Below, piece by piece: positions 23,884 to 34,467 of a stretch of 64,000 nt of DNA. Location: the NCBI GenBank assembly GCA_011032825.1, contig JAADJZ010000002.1, positions 558,001 through 622,000 of the forward strand. The letters run 5' to 3'. The notes beneath the pieces are model-generated. The model searched no databases. It was not told where the DNA came from and saw only the letters and a program-made list of their open reading frames with translations. The translations under genes and the position numbers were made by a program. The stretch comes from Massariosphaeria phaeospora. Taxonomy: Eukaryota; Ascomycota; Dothideomycetes; Pleosporales. Within the stretch, counting starts at the first letter, position 1. Every line of letters starts with the position of its first letter.

Positions 23884-24955
23884 GATGAGATGGTTGGCTG
23901 GTGGTAAGATTGGTGGATTTGGTGTGGGAAGTAAGTTGGAGGTAAAGAATGGAAACGTTCAGTCAATGAGCGTGATTGTGAAATGAGTGTCGATGTCTCT
24001 GGTAAGTGTGCTAGAGAGCGTGTTATATACTATGTACAATTGATCAGCCAACATCGTTAACAGTCTGCCGAACAGCCAGAATGTTTCAGTGTACCTACCT
24101 TGAATCTCCGCAAACCGTAGACTCGTACCAAGTCGCATCGCTAAGCCCAAGGGAATGTGTTGATATTCATGCATTGCTCTTTCTAAAGACCAACTTTTGA
24201 TCAGTGCGTTTTCTCCTGGGAATCTAGAGATTTCCATCGAAGTTTTTACGGACTCCATTATGTTCCGTAGTTCGTGTTCGTTGGTCGTTTCAGGTGTTTG
24301 TACTTGGGTTACCCGAGTCTCGCGCGAGACCTAAAAGATTAGCCTACCGAGGGTGTGACAACAACCGGGGCGTAGCAAGCACCTAATCCTCATTAGGATA
24401 CCCGGCTTTCTAAGTTTCGATGATACGTGACCGATAATTTCCGGTTGGGAGTAAACATTGTGAAGCATGAACAGAGAAAGTTTGCGCGAGCAGCTCATAG
24501 TGGAGCCTCGTTTGTTTCGAGAAGCATGTGGAAGGACTACCCGTATGTTTCGAACTACTAGATTCAAACAAAATGCAGGATCCTTTCGATTGGTGTTCCG
24601 CTTGCTCATCTGTTTAACTTGAGATTTACGGCGGTGATCCGTGACTCGATCATGTCCCGGTATCCGACCTCGAATTCTTCGGGATAGGTTTTTGACCGCC
24701 CCTTTTCGACTTGTCAACGTAGTCCGATGATATCTCTGGTCTCGCACGGGTTTTCCACAGCTCTTTCTGATGGACTAATACATCTCTCCGTATCCATTTA
24801 TTCTGGGATTTTGGCTCGAGAGTGCGGTCGTCGATTCGATTAAGTAGGGGCCGCGTGCCAGTAGATGATGCCGGACTGTAGTAAAGTTCCAATGGAGTGA
24901 ACCAGTTGCTAGAAATCCCTGACTCTCTGCAGCGAATTGGCTCTTTACGTTCATC
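23884..24955. other. Intergenic region
   Basis: Spacer of about 1.1 kb between the small secreted protein gene (its promoter side) and the 3' end of the HET gene. The open frames at 24,331-24,892 (minus) lack any domain-like pattern and were not accepted. Confidence 0.4.
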
Positions 24956-27008
24956 TTAGACTAAACCTTCGGCCTCAGCCATTCCCTCTTCCCAATCTTC
25001 AAAGACTTCTCCATCCATCTGGCCGTGCAGATAGTAGTTCTCAACGTGTCTCAGAACGAACGGCGTGAAGCCGCCAAAGAGCGCCACTACAATATCACCT
25101 GGTTGCAATGCGGCCGGACCGAGTCCGAGCAGTCCCTGGGCTGTCACGAAAACGCGGCGGCCATGTGTCGCAGATCCCAGGAAGTCGCAAAAAGGTCGTC
25201 GTCCCATCCTCTTAAAGTCCTCGTTCGAAGAAAAGCCTATTCGTTGCCAACTCTTTGTGGAGTGGCACTTACACAATTCTAGCCACAAATCTTGGAACGT
25301 CGCCCAATGATCGACGGCATTCCTCCAGAAATCGTTTCCGCGCCCGACCGTGAGAGTCCAGCAGAGTGTTCTTAATAGCCCGAGAGTCAGTTGCTGGGAT
25401 TGGCTCTGCAAAATATCTTCTATTCTACTTATTGTGTCGATGGGGTCGATGTCCGTGTCTCCTGGGTTCGGGTATGTCAACGTATCTGTGTGACCAGTGA
25501 TGACGCCAATCTTTACTCCGCGCAAGTCTAGAGCCTTGCAGTCGGGCGTGAAAATGGACTCGTCCGGCACAGAATATATGGGCATTCGATTGACGGCCTG
25601 CCCGATGGGTATAAGCGGTTCTGTGATTGCGCGATTCCACTGCGGCACCCACGATGGTCTCGAGATTACTGCTTCCGCTTCGTGCTGGACAGCGCTAAAT
25701 ATTCTGAGGCTCCTCTCCTTGGCCAGCACCCTTCTAGCAAAGGCAGTATACACTTGGAGGGTCGTTAAAGAATAATCTGGTTCCATGAAGAGCTCTCCTT
25801 TGTCTGGATTGCTGTCAGAATTTGGCATCCCTAGCATGGCGAAGATCCTGTCTCGAGGGTCGGTTGACTGAAAGTTCCATGCAGACGCGACTACAGTCAG
25901 AAATGAGTGCGCAGGTAACCGAAGCCGTATTCGTACGTTGTCTGCCAAGTGATAGATGTAGAAAGCGTTGAAAGCACCTGTGATGTATTGCCGACGGGCA
26001 GGCGGATAATGTAGTTTGAGCCATGCTGCAACCTCTCCAATCTTACGCCATGAGATCTCGCGGTGCCCCCAGATTACCGTAGTTCACGATGCTACTACGA
26101 CTTCCTGGATGACCCATTGCCGATAGAACCAAGTAAAAGCGAAGAATGTTTCCATAACCTCCCAGGTTTTGTCATACAGCGGACGCTGCCTCCTTTCTTT
26201 CCGTCGATTAGCCAGCTCTCTTTCCCAGGCCATTGTTTCTGGCGAACTCCAATCCTTGGCAAGTACCTTATCCAGATCTGCGAAATTTACCGTGATATGG
26301 TCGTAGATACGATGGAATAGTTCGAATGTGTATGTGGCTTTTGTCATTCGAGTCTCCCATGGCTCTTTCGGGTACTCCGGACCAATTGATGCGGATACAC
26401 TATGATGGTAGACGTAAGGCTCATCCTTTCCTATCCACACAAGTACGCCTTTAGCATACTTGTAGATTTTTCTCGTCAATTTCACCTGATGGCCTCGTTC
26501 TGCCATGTCTCTCTGGTTGATGCACACGGCATCTACCCATAAATAGCGTGAGCGGTCATGATATCGGACATGTCGAAGGGCAGCGTCCAAATTCTGAGTA
26601 ATGCCGGTCGTCTTCCCTTCACAATGGAGATCTACTGTGTCTGATACATCTCCCCAAACATATGAGAGTGCTTCATAGGCACTCCCTATGCGGCCGCTCC
26701 TCAGGCGACAAGCGAGCGGAGTTGTCTCCGATAAGGCGGGTAGAAGCTCGAGCACTCGGATAGAATCAGGATACCGTAACGCTGGATACCGAAGGCCTTG
26801 GTCTTCAATAGTAGTCTCGGTCTCGCCCGGTGTACGATTTTGCGTTTTGTTCTTTTGCTAAAATTATTATTTAGATTGCTTCTTCCCCTACATCGGCCTT
26901 TTCCTCTTGGCTTACCAATTTCGTCCATGCTCTCTGTGTGCTTCCCAATGTCTCCTTCAGTGTCGCTTCGAGGGAACCGTGAACCCATGGGTTATGGAAT
27001 CTATGCAT
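24956..27008 (-). pseudogene. HET-domain (heterokaryon incompatibility) gene with one premature stop
   Basis: HET proteins trigger cell death after fusion of genetically unlike hyphae. The large exon (24,956-26,857) carries the HET core: RYPDSIRVLELLPALS, YEALSYVWGD (HET motif 1), LWVDAVCINQRDMAERGHQV (motif 2) and YRQWVIQEVVVAS (motif 3). Directly after this comes TGA (26,084-26,086). Relatives commonly have Arg here, so CGA-to-TGA is likely. The same frame then stays open for about 375 codons (VIWGHREISW onwards) to the stop at 24,956. A first exon at 26,916-27,008, joined by a 58-nt GT-AG intron with a CTAAAT branch-like site, supplies an ATG in frame; this exon is a prediction. With the stop, only the N-terminal HET domain would be made, which could still be active. 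Confidence 0.8.
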
Positions 27009-27573
27009 GATCAATTGACAGACAGAAAGTGATGGGATGGGATATTGTGGGGATGTAGAGAGGAAAGTATTTGGGAACCGGCAAGCGGCTGTGCAAGGCT
27101 GAGGCTGTGCAGGCATGAATACGAACGCTTGAGGCGCGAATTGATCTGCAGACCCACATCTTGATATTTGGTGATGTGCTTCAACGGTCTCGAATAACTC
27201 TGTCAGATGTTTGATGAACAGGAGTTGCGTAGGTGAGTTATCAAACCAGGAATGATGGCCTGATTCATGACCAAAACATGAGCGTATCTGTTTCGAGAAG
27301 TGTGATGAAATATATATATATATATATATCTCATCGACTACACAAGCGGCGCAACCTACCGGCTCACTGTGAGGTAGGACCTGAGTAGGTGTCCGAAGAC
27401 AGCGTACGGCCAGCCGGTTGTCGTCTGTGGTTCCACTTATCTAATTTCGGAGATTGGACAGATCACGCGGAGATAACTCGGAGATTCGCAAAAACCCTTT
27501 TCACTTCGATACTTGACGTCCGGCGCATTCCCTACACATCCCTCGGCTTGTCACAGCCATGTCATCGTACATT
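27009..27573. repeat. Intergenic region with a TA microsatellite
   Basis: Spacer between the HET gene and the oxidoreductase gene, both on the minus strand. An (AT)n run of about 20 bases lies at 27,309-27,329. No gene was seen. Confidence 0.5.
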
Positions 27574-28681
27574 TCAATCAAAATCCGCAACCTTCAATAC
27601 CGTCTTCCCAAAATTCTCGCCCGTAAACATGCGGAGATAACACGTTGCTGCGTTCTCAATTCCCACCGTTACACTCTCCTTAGTCTTGATCTTTCCTTCC
27701 TTCAGCCAGACACTCATTTTGGTGGAGAACTCTGTCGCATACTTGCCCATGAGCCACGGGTCTGAGATGATGAATCCCTGGATGGTAAGGCGCTTGAGGA
27801 ATAAGTTCATCATGTTCTTGATGCCATACTTCTCTGCCTGAGGCAGGTTGTACTGGGATATCATTCCGCATCCAACTGTCGTCGACGGTACATTAGAGTC
27901 TGAAAATCCGTGGCTGGGCCATCAAGTACGTACCTATTCTTCCATAGTCTCGCATCAAGCCCAGCGCAGCGTCGAACGTCTCACCCCCAACATTGTCGTA
28001 ATAAATGTCTAGACCTTCTGGAGCCAGTCTCCTCAACGCATCCTCCACTCGCTCCTTCTTGTGGTTGAATACAGCATCAAACCCTAGCTCTTCGACGAAC
28101 TTCAACTTCTCATCGCTTCCGACACTCCCGACGACCTTCAATCCCTCCATCTTAGCAAGCTGGCCCGCGATCTGTCCGACACCGCCGCTCGCCGCCGAGA
28201 CATATATGGTCTCCCCCTGCTTCGGCTTGCCCATCTCGTAAAACGACGCGTAGGCACTCAACCCAGACGTCCCCAGAGCGCCTGTAAAGAGGACTAGATC
28301 GAGTCCAAGAGGGTTCTCCAACTTTCGCACCATCGGAACCAGGACTGGGGGTACCACCGAGTACTCCTCCGCGCCGAACATGCCCCATACAAGATCTCCA
28401 GCACTGAAGCCTGGCACGGCCGATTTAAGGACCTTGGAAACCGCTCCGCTGAGTATGGGCTGGCCGGCGATGAAAGGAGGCGCCCAAGTAGCATCGTCCG
28501 GCTCGCGCATGCAGCCTCGCTGGTAAGGATCAAACGAGACGTAGAGGTTCTTGACAGTCAGACCGTCTTTGGGAGGTGATGTTTCGAGATCAAACTCCAC
28601 AGTTTCGACAGCCAGGTGCTCTCCAATAACCGGGAATCCGACAGGTGTTTTCTTGAAAACCAACGCGGTATTTGAAACCAT
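27574..28681 (-). CDS. NADP-dependent medium-chain oxidoreductase (alkenal/prostaglandin reductase type)
   Basis: It belongs to the medium-chain dehydrogenase/reductase superfamily, the zinc-free branch of leukotriene B4 dehydrogenase and alkenal double-bond reductases. These reduce the C=C bond of enones with NADPH in the cytosol. Exons 27,934-28,681 and 27,574-27,875 (minus) with a 58-nt intron give 349 aa, the normal family length. Visible are VSFDPYQRGCMRE (family N-terminal segment), the nucleotide-binding Gly-rich loop SAASGGVGQIAGQLAK, then GSVGSDEKL and YYDNVGGETFDAAL. No structural zinc-site Cys cluster is present. Physiological substrate is unknown; detoxification of reactive aldehydes is an inference from the family. 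Confidence 0.88.
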
Positions 28682-29009
28682 GATGAATATATCTGATAGG
28701 ATTTGTTCGCGAGATAATTGTGGTCAGACTCGTTGCTGTGGTGGGTGCGGGGTATAACCCAGTTTATACGGTAGTGTACATAGAGATACGCCCGGGGCGT
28801 ATGGCCTGTTTTGGCCTATAACTTAAAACTCTGAAAAACGGGGGGGCGTGGGGCGGGGGGCGTATACCGAGAGGGGGCGTATAAACCAGTTTATACGGTA
28901 TATTACGCTCGTAGTTTATTCTATACTACACTAAGTTAGTACAAGAATCCTTCCTTATTAACATGCAAAATACAAGACATTAAGATACTGCTACTATACT
29001 ATAGTAATA
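28682..29009. repeat. Intergenic region with GGGGCGTATA and GTTTATACGGTA motifs
   Basis: Contains a near-palindrome ATACGCCCGGGGCGTAT (about 28,784-28,800), G-rich runs, and the word GTTTATACGGTA twice (about 28,758 and 28,891). The same word occurs again at about 46,779. It may be the remains of a small TA-targeting element; this is not proven. Confidence 0.35.
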
Positions 29010-29391
29010 ACGTATTCCACCATCGACCCGGTCAAAAAAGCTTGGCACAACCAACTCATCTCAAAGAACATCAAATTAATCGCTATCGAACAAGGAACCT
29101 GCGTACGTCGTGCTAGCCCCAGATTCAAAAGCTTCTTCTGTATCCTTTTGGCAGGTTCGGGCATTGTGCCCTGTATCACCACAGTTTCTACAGCGCCGTA
29201 AAGCTAGTTGTGCTCTTTCTTAACTCTCCCCACTAACGTTACGCGCTTTCTTTGATAGCTAAAGTGCTGTAGACGCTTTAGCAGCTACCTGCGCTAATCT
29301 GTTACTATACTCTATTGTGCCACCTGTCTGAATCTGCTTCCGTTTTCGTAATTTTCTTCTTGTTGCTTCTTCAATAGTCTTTTCAAGGCTA

Positions 29392-31512
29392 CCCTGCTGC
29401 CCGGCCGTCCGAGCCGCCCGGCCGTTCGAGCCACCCTGAACACCAAAACAGCAGCTTAACTTGAGGCTGTAGAGCCACGAACAATAGCTATTATCGCGAT
29501 ATATTCTAGAGTTGAGTTCTATAGGTATTAATTGATATATATAGCTATCTATATTTAGCTGGGAGCTTGATTGCTCGGCCGTGTCGTGATTGAGATGGTG
29601 GTGAGCCTGCTGCAGCACCTAAGGCATCATCACCACTCTGAGGCTGCGCAGCTGCTCTCTTTTTTGAGCCTGCCTTAGTAGCTGCCTTGAGGTCTCTCCT
29701 CTTGCCTCTTTGGGCAGTTTTTTGAGCTTGCTGGAGTCGTTGTTGAGTCCTACGAGCTGCCTGTCGTGAGGCTCGATCAGCAGCCTTACGAGCCTTTTTC
29801 TCCTGCCTTATTATTTGAGCTGCTGCCTTTGCTGCACGCTTCTGTTGAGCTGCCTGAAGCTTCTTCTGCTTTTTCACTTCACGTACGCGAGCTGCCTCAG
29901 CTCTCTGGTGTTGTAGTTGCTCTTCTTCAAGCCCTTGTTGAACCTGGCGATCACGTGCCTCCTTCACCTTCCTTGGGGACCAGAATTTAGCTCTACCGTA
30001 ATACTCCTTCTCTGCCTCTAGAGGCAGAGCCTTGCCTCGCTTTCTACGCTGCCTCTTATTAATGAGAGCTTGCATAAGGCTTTGAGCCTCGTTTGTAAAA
30101 AGGCTTTTCTAAACTAAGATAGAATAGAAGGCTCAGCTGAGCTTTTGAGCTCGTGGATTACTCCTATCGTGCACTACCTGGCGTAGAAGGCGCTTAGTTT
30201 TCCGCCAGTTAGAGGCGCTCAAGGCTGAGGAGTCGCTATTACTTGATTGGCCTAATTGAGCTAGCTGATTGAATCGTTTGAGTATCACCTCTGGGTTAAG
30301 AGGTGAGAGGCCAGTTGCCTCAAAAGCCTTGAGTATAGTCTCTTTCTTGAACGAGGCCTTCTAGGCAGCCATAAACATAGGATAGAAGTCTCTCTTACTC
30401 ATAGAAGTAAGCCCTTGGCACCTCTCCATGAAAGCAGCTACCTGGTTTGAGTAGGCTGTTGAGAATGGCTTAAACATGACGACGTCAAGCGGCTGGAGAG
30501 TGTGAGTTGAATGAGAGGGGTATACTGCAAGGAGGATTCTATTCCGATCGCAGTACTCGATAAAATCCATCGTGAGATGAGATCCATGGCCATCAAGGAT
30601 TAGTAATCGATAGCTCCGCCCTGCCTTCTCCTTCGTAGATCGATCAAATACTTGTTTGAGCTAGGATAGTCCTATATCGTTGTTTGTCCAGCCAGAAGGT
30701 GAGGAGGATATATATACTCGATCCTCGGGCCTCAGAGCCTGCAGCCAGGTGTCCTGTATCGAGCCTGAGGCTGATTGATATATCAGCGCAGGCGCGAGGG
30801 CTGATCCATCAGCGCATATGCAGGCCAGCAGCGTTATCCACTCCCGATTGCCATCCTGGATGTGAGCCTTGATCTTCCCCTCCTCATATAGCCTCCTGCT
30901 GAACACCCGCTTTGAGCGAGTGAGTATTCCTAGCATGCAGCCCTTCTCATCCATATTGTACATATTACGAGGCTCGATATCGTATTGGCTGAGCTTGCTG
31001 CGCAGAAGCTCGAAGTAGAGACTATACTTTGATAGAGAGTCAGCCTGGTGGCGCGAGCGATCGATGCCGGTGGTCCAGCGTGAGATAAGATGGACGTCGT
31101 GGCGCTGGATATATCGATCAACCCAGCCTTTTCCAAGCTCTTTTTTCGCGATCTCCGAAGCAAAGCGTCGTATCATAGGCCGTGAGGGAGGCAGGCCTTG
31201 CCTTGTAAGGCGCTCAATATAGCGTAAGAGCTCCTGCTCTTGCTGAGAGTGGAGCGCTTGCTGGTTTTCTGCCATAGTACTGCGTGAGCCTGCAATGCCT
31301 TGATGCCTCCGCGCGAGCGTTGTACGGTTACAGTGATACTCTGCTGCAACTTGACGATAGCTGAACTGTTCTCCTGGTTCTAGCGATTCGATCGCTGCAA
31401 TCGCTGCCTCAATTGAGCTCATATTGATAGATTTATCGCGTGTTGAAGTCTGGTTGTTGTTTTGGTGGGGTGGCTCGAACGGCCGGGCGGCTCGGACGGC
31501 CGGGCAGCAGGG
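29392..31512 (-). mobile_element. Inner pogo/Fot-like transposon
   Basis: Identical 45-bp terminal inverted repeats (starting CCCTGCTGCCCGGCCGTCCG) lie at 29,392-29,436 and 31,468-31,512, with TA at 29,390-29,391 and 31,513-31,514. Each repeat contains two tandem 17-mers, GCCCGGCCGTCCGAGCC and GCCCGGCCGTTCGAGCC. Length is 2,121 bp. It lies inside the outer transposase gene, so it is younger than the outer element. The identical repeats agree with that. Confidence 0.93.
29545..31422 (-). pseudogene. Transposase of the inner pogo/Fot-like element with four stops
   Basis: The N-terminus (MSSIEAAIAAIE, then FSYRQVAAEYHCNRTTLARRH) is a psq-type HTH. A CENP-B/Tc5-type HTH with LPPSRPMIRRFASEIAKK and KGWVDRYIQRH follows. 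The DDE domain has YNMDEKGCMLG (first Asp), RLLILDGHGSHLTMDFIEYC (second Asp) and YPSHSTHTLQPLDVVMFKPF (third acidic region). The tail from about 30,075 is a Lys/Arg/Ala/Gln-rich coiled coil of about 170 residues. The frame is broken by stops after GLS (TAG near 30,658), after MAA (TAG near 30,361), and TGA and TAG in the linker near 30,105-30,140. Each is explained by one transition from Trp, Arg or Gln codons. It is probably inactive but only lightly decayed. Confidence 0.85.
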
Positions 31513-33263
31513 TAGAGATTCGATCGCGCATTAGCTCAACCTAATAGGCCATCTAGTGGGACCCTTTCACAAGCTGGTTAGCCCCATCCTTTAGAGATAA
31601 TAGAGAGGAAGCAAGCTTAGTAGTAATAAGCTTTGATTGCGACCCAAATTCAAGCGTATTGCTTAGAGTCTTTAACTGCCACGGCGTCTCTAGTGCGGGT
31701 GGTAGTAGCGAGGTACAAAGCCGTACTTCAAGACAATCAAGGACTACCTGCGCGTTGATAGGAACTAGCCTTGAAGCTTTAAAAGCTTTTTTGCAGTTCT
31801 CTGTTGTAAACACCTCCAAAAACGCGTTTCTAAAGGCTAGCAGGAAGCCTTCTTTGTTAATGTAGAAAACGCGCCGGCGCGCCAAGTCTCAAACGCGTTG
31901 AGAGTACTTCAGCTTTAGCAGCAAAAAGCAGACCACATCCAGCAGCTGAAGGATATGAGATGAATAGGCCAGCATGCAAAGCGTAAATATCTTGTTCTCA
32001 AAGCAATAGTCTTTGAAATCCTAAGATTGGTGGCTCTTATGGCCGTCCAAAATGAGCAGCTGATACCTCCCTACCTAACGCGCCTTTGTATGCGCGTCAA
32101 AGTGCTTCAACTACTCAAGACCAAGAGCGTTGTTTGTCCAGCCGTTCTTAGAGACTGAGAGCTTCTAATTGCTAGGTATAGAGTCCTCTTCGTACCACGC
32201 TAAGATGTAAACGCGCCCTTTGTAGATAATAAAGAGCGGAATCGCGTACCCTGCGGCGCAGATGCTCTGGATAACTGTTACCCACTTCTAATTACCTAGC
32301 TAGATAAGATTAGGTCGAGTACGTTTCTAAGAGCCTGTAACAACTTTCATAGACCTAATTACGCCTATCTAGAAGCTAGTTTTGTCGAAGTTGTGCACAT
32401 CATCATCGTGAATGCCGTACGGAGCTTTAGTATCTCTAACGAGCTTAAACTACGCGCCAATCACCTTAGGATTTTTCTGTTGTATCCTCTGCCGGTCATT
32501 TGCTTAATTAAAGGCTATCTTGAGCTCGCCTGAACGCGTTACAAATCTCTTAGCCTAGTTCTTGCCTACTAGCTCTCTACCTTGCGCAGCTACTAGTTTA
32601 TCTCCTATATCTCCCACCTCAGACAGCCGAGGCGCAAATCCTCGCGAATCGAGGTTAAGAATATATTGAACAATCGTTTGTTCTGTAGTTAAAGTAAGCT
32701 TGTGGCGGGCGTTGCGTAAATCTGGCTTAAAGCTAATCCCGTTGTAACAGTCGGTAAGCGTTGACGATAGTACGTTAAAGGCGTTGGAACTTGGCAGCGC
32801 GTCGAAGGCTTTTAAACTAGCTAGTTTGATAGGCAATAAAGGCAAGCTCAATTGTGCCTTCTCTATTAGCTGCTATCGCGTTGTGTTGTTAAGACATATC
32901 GCGTTGAATAAGTAGTTGGTAGTGCCAAGAAAAACTAACTGGGTCGATGGGTTGACCGGGTCGATGGTGGAATACGTTAAAGAGAAATCTTATTTATATA
33001 TTTAGAGGTAGCTAACACTAACCGTACTTCATATTCAGAGGATTGATTCCATACTCAATGCGGCAAGCGCACATCAATCACTTCACCTTGCCAAGGCTGA
33101 CACGTTGGTGACGGTGCACAGCCACAGCCACAGCCACAATCCCATCTCGACTTCAGCGGCTGCCTAGCATCCTGTGACTCAACACCCTGCCCGATAGTAT
33201 AAATATCAAGATGAATCCCCAACAAACCTCTCACCTACACACACCATAATACAAAAAACAACA

Positions 33264-34280
33264 ATGTCGAGCCAACCCCGCACCACCCCAAACCCAGCCA
33301 CCTCCAAAGTCCTGGGCGCCCTCCTCGGCGTCCACGCCGGCGACTCGCTAGGCGCAACCCTCGAATTCAAACCCTGGCGCATGATCCGCACAAAATACCC
33401 CAACGGGCTCCGAGAAATCATCGGCGGCGGCTCTTTCGGCTGGCCCGCCGGCCACGCGACCGACGACACCGACCTCACGCGCGCCGTGCTCCTCGCCTAT
33501 CTGGACCGCAGCGCCCACGCGCAAACACACACGACAGCAACCCCGGCCCAACCCTTCGACCTGACCCGCACCGCCGCCGACCACTGCCTCTCCTGGTACA
33601 ACGGCGACTGGCCCGGCCGCACGCCCGGCAGCTCGCCGCGGGACATCGGCGGCGCGACCGACACTGGCCTGAGCAACTACGAGGCCTCGGGCAACCCTCT
33701 GACCAGCGGCGCTGGACCCGACAGCGCGGGAAACGGGAGCTTGATGCGCTGCGTGGCGACGGGGCTGTTCACGGCGGGGCGCGAGGACCGCATCAAGGAG
33801 TCCAAGGCCATCAGCGCCATCACGCACAATGATGTGCGCTGCACTATCTCGTGTGCGGTGTACAACGAGATGGTCGCTGCGCTGCTGGCGGGGAAGACGC
33901 CGGCGGAGGCGGTGCAGATTGGGTGCGAGGTAGCGAGCGAGTTGGACTGTCCGGCTGTGGAGGCTGCGCTGCGCCGGGGGGAAGAGGTGTCTTTAGAACA
34001 GTTCGCGAGCGAGGGGCCGGCGAGCGATTTCCCGGATTGGTCGTCTGGGTATGTGTTGCAGAGTTTGAGTCTGGCTGTTGCGGCGTTGTTGGATGCGAGG
34101 TCGTTTGAGGATGTGCTGGTCGATGTGGTGAGGATTGGGGGGGATACGGATACGAATGGGGCGATTGCGGGGGGCTTGCTGGGCGCGAGGGAGGGGGTTG
34201 AGGGGATTCCGGAGCGGTGGTTGGAGAAGCTGCAGTTTAGGGAGGAGTTTGAGGAGGGGGTGAGGAAGATGTTGGGTTAG
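33264..34280 (+). CDS. ADP-ribosylglycohydrolase family protein (DraG/ARH type)
   Basis: Enzymes of this family remove ADP-ribose from proteins or small molecules, using two magnesium ions. A single exon of 338 codons contains the metal-site motifs in order: GVHAGDSLGATLEF near residue 23, GHATDDTDLTRA near 65, SAGNGSLMRCVATGLF near 155, and RIGGDTDTNGAIAGGLLGA near 290. Length and motif order fit a complete, active-looking enzyme. The gene is strongly GC-rich at third positions compared with its flanks. It starts 285 bp right of the transposon end at 32,977, so its promoter is confined to that spacer. The actual ADP-ribosylated substrate in fungi is unknown. Confidence 0.92.
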   Translation: MSSQPRTTPNPATSKVLGALLGVHAGDSLGATLEFKPWRMIRTKYPNGLREIIGGGSFGWPAGHATDDTDLTRAVLLAYLDRSAHAQTHTTATPAQPFDLTRTAADHCLSWYNGDWPGRTPGSSPRDIGGATDTGLSNYEASGNPLTSGAGPDSAGNGSLMRCVATGLFTAGREDRIKESKAISAITHNDVRCTISCAVYNEMVAALLAGKTPAEAVQIGCEVASELDCPAVEAALRRGEEVSLEQFASEGPASDFPDWSSGYVLQSLSLAVAALLDARSFEDVLVDVVRIGGDTDTNGAIAGGLLGAREGVEGIPERWLEKLQFREEFEEGVRKMLG

Positions 34281-34467
34281 TGGTGGTGCTGGATAGGGGT
34301 CATGTAGGCATAAGTCATTTTTGCCTACGTCTTTCCTCTAGGTAATTGAGATGATGACTGCATGTTATCCACTACATAATTGGCTGAATGCATTGGGCTC
34401 TGTCTAGACTTACAGTTATCTATTGAACGCAGTACAAGTCAGCTTACTAGCTTTCGGTATCATGCCC

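Larger units (their letters stand above)
29020..32851 (-). pseudogene. Outer pogo/Fot-like transposase, split and mutated
   Basis: The part at 31,520-32,851 (minus) shows an N-terminal HTH-type region (TEQTIVQYILNLDSRGFAPR), then DVHNFDKTSF, KNGWTNNALGLE and QLLILDGHKSHQS (catalytic Asp region). It continues with a third catalytic region and YINKEGFLLAFRNAF. Several TAG and other stops interrupt it. After the insertion, reading resumes at 29,389 leftwards with EEATRRKLRKRKQ and ends in a CX2CX4HX4C zinc knuckle (RCRNCGDTGHNARTCQ, about 29,155-29,205). It is non-functional, but the order of domains is that of fungal pogo/Fot transposases with a C-terminal knuckle. Confidence 0.8.
29010..32977 (-). 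mobile_element. Pogo/Fot-like transposon interrupted by a second pogo-like element
   Basis: The ends are inverted copies of ACGTATTCCACCATCGACCC, with TA on both sides (29,008-29,009 and 32,978-32,979). The right terminus carries two 17-nt units (CCATCGACCCGGTCAAC and CCATCGACCCAGTTAGT) and the left only one. The minus strand encodes a degraded transposase starting near 32,851. The outer element is about 1.85 kb once the inner insertion (29,392-31,512) is removed, matching the 1,855-bp relative at 12,806-14,660. It is closely related to the heavily mutated copies at 1-715 and 12,806-14,660. Confidence 0.88.

Noticed and set aside
24331..24892. Two overlapping minus-strand frames
   Set aside because: No domain-like pattern, no splice context and no plausible start. 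Composition is like non-coding flank.
27301..27335. AT repeat as a possible target-site scar
   Set aside because: A plain dinucleotide microsatellite without flanking inverted repeats.
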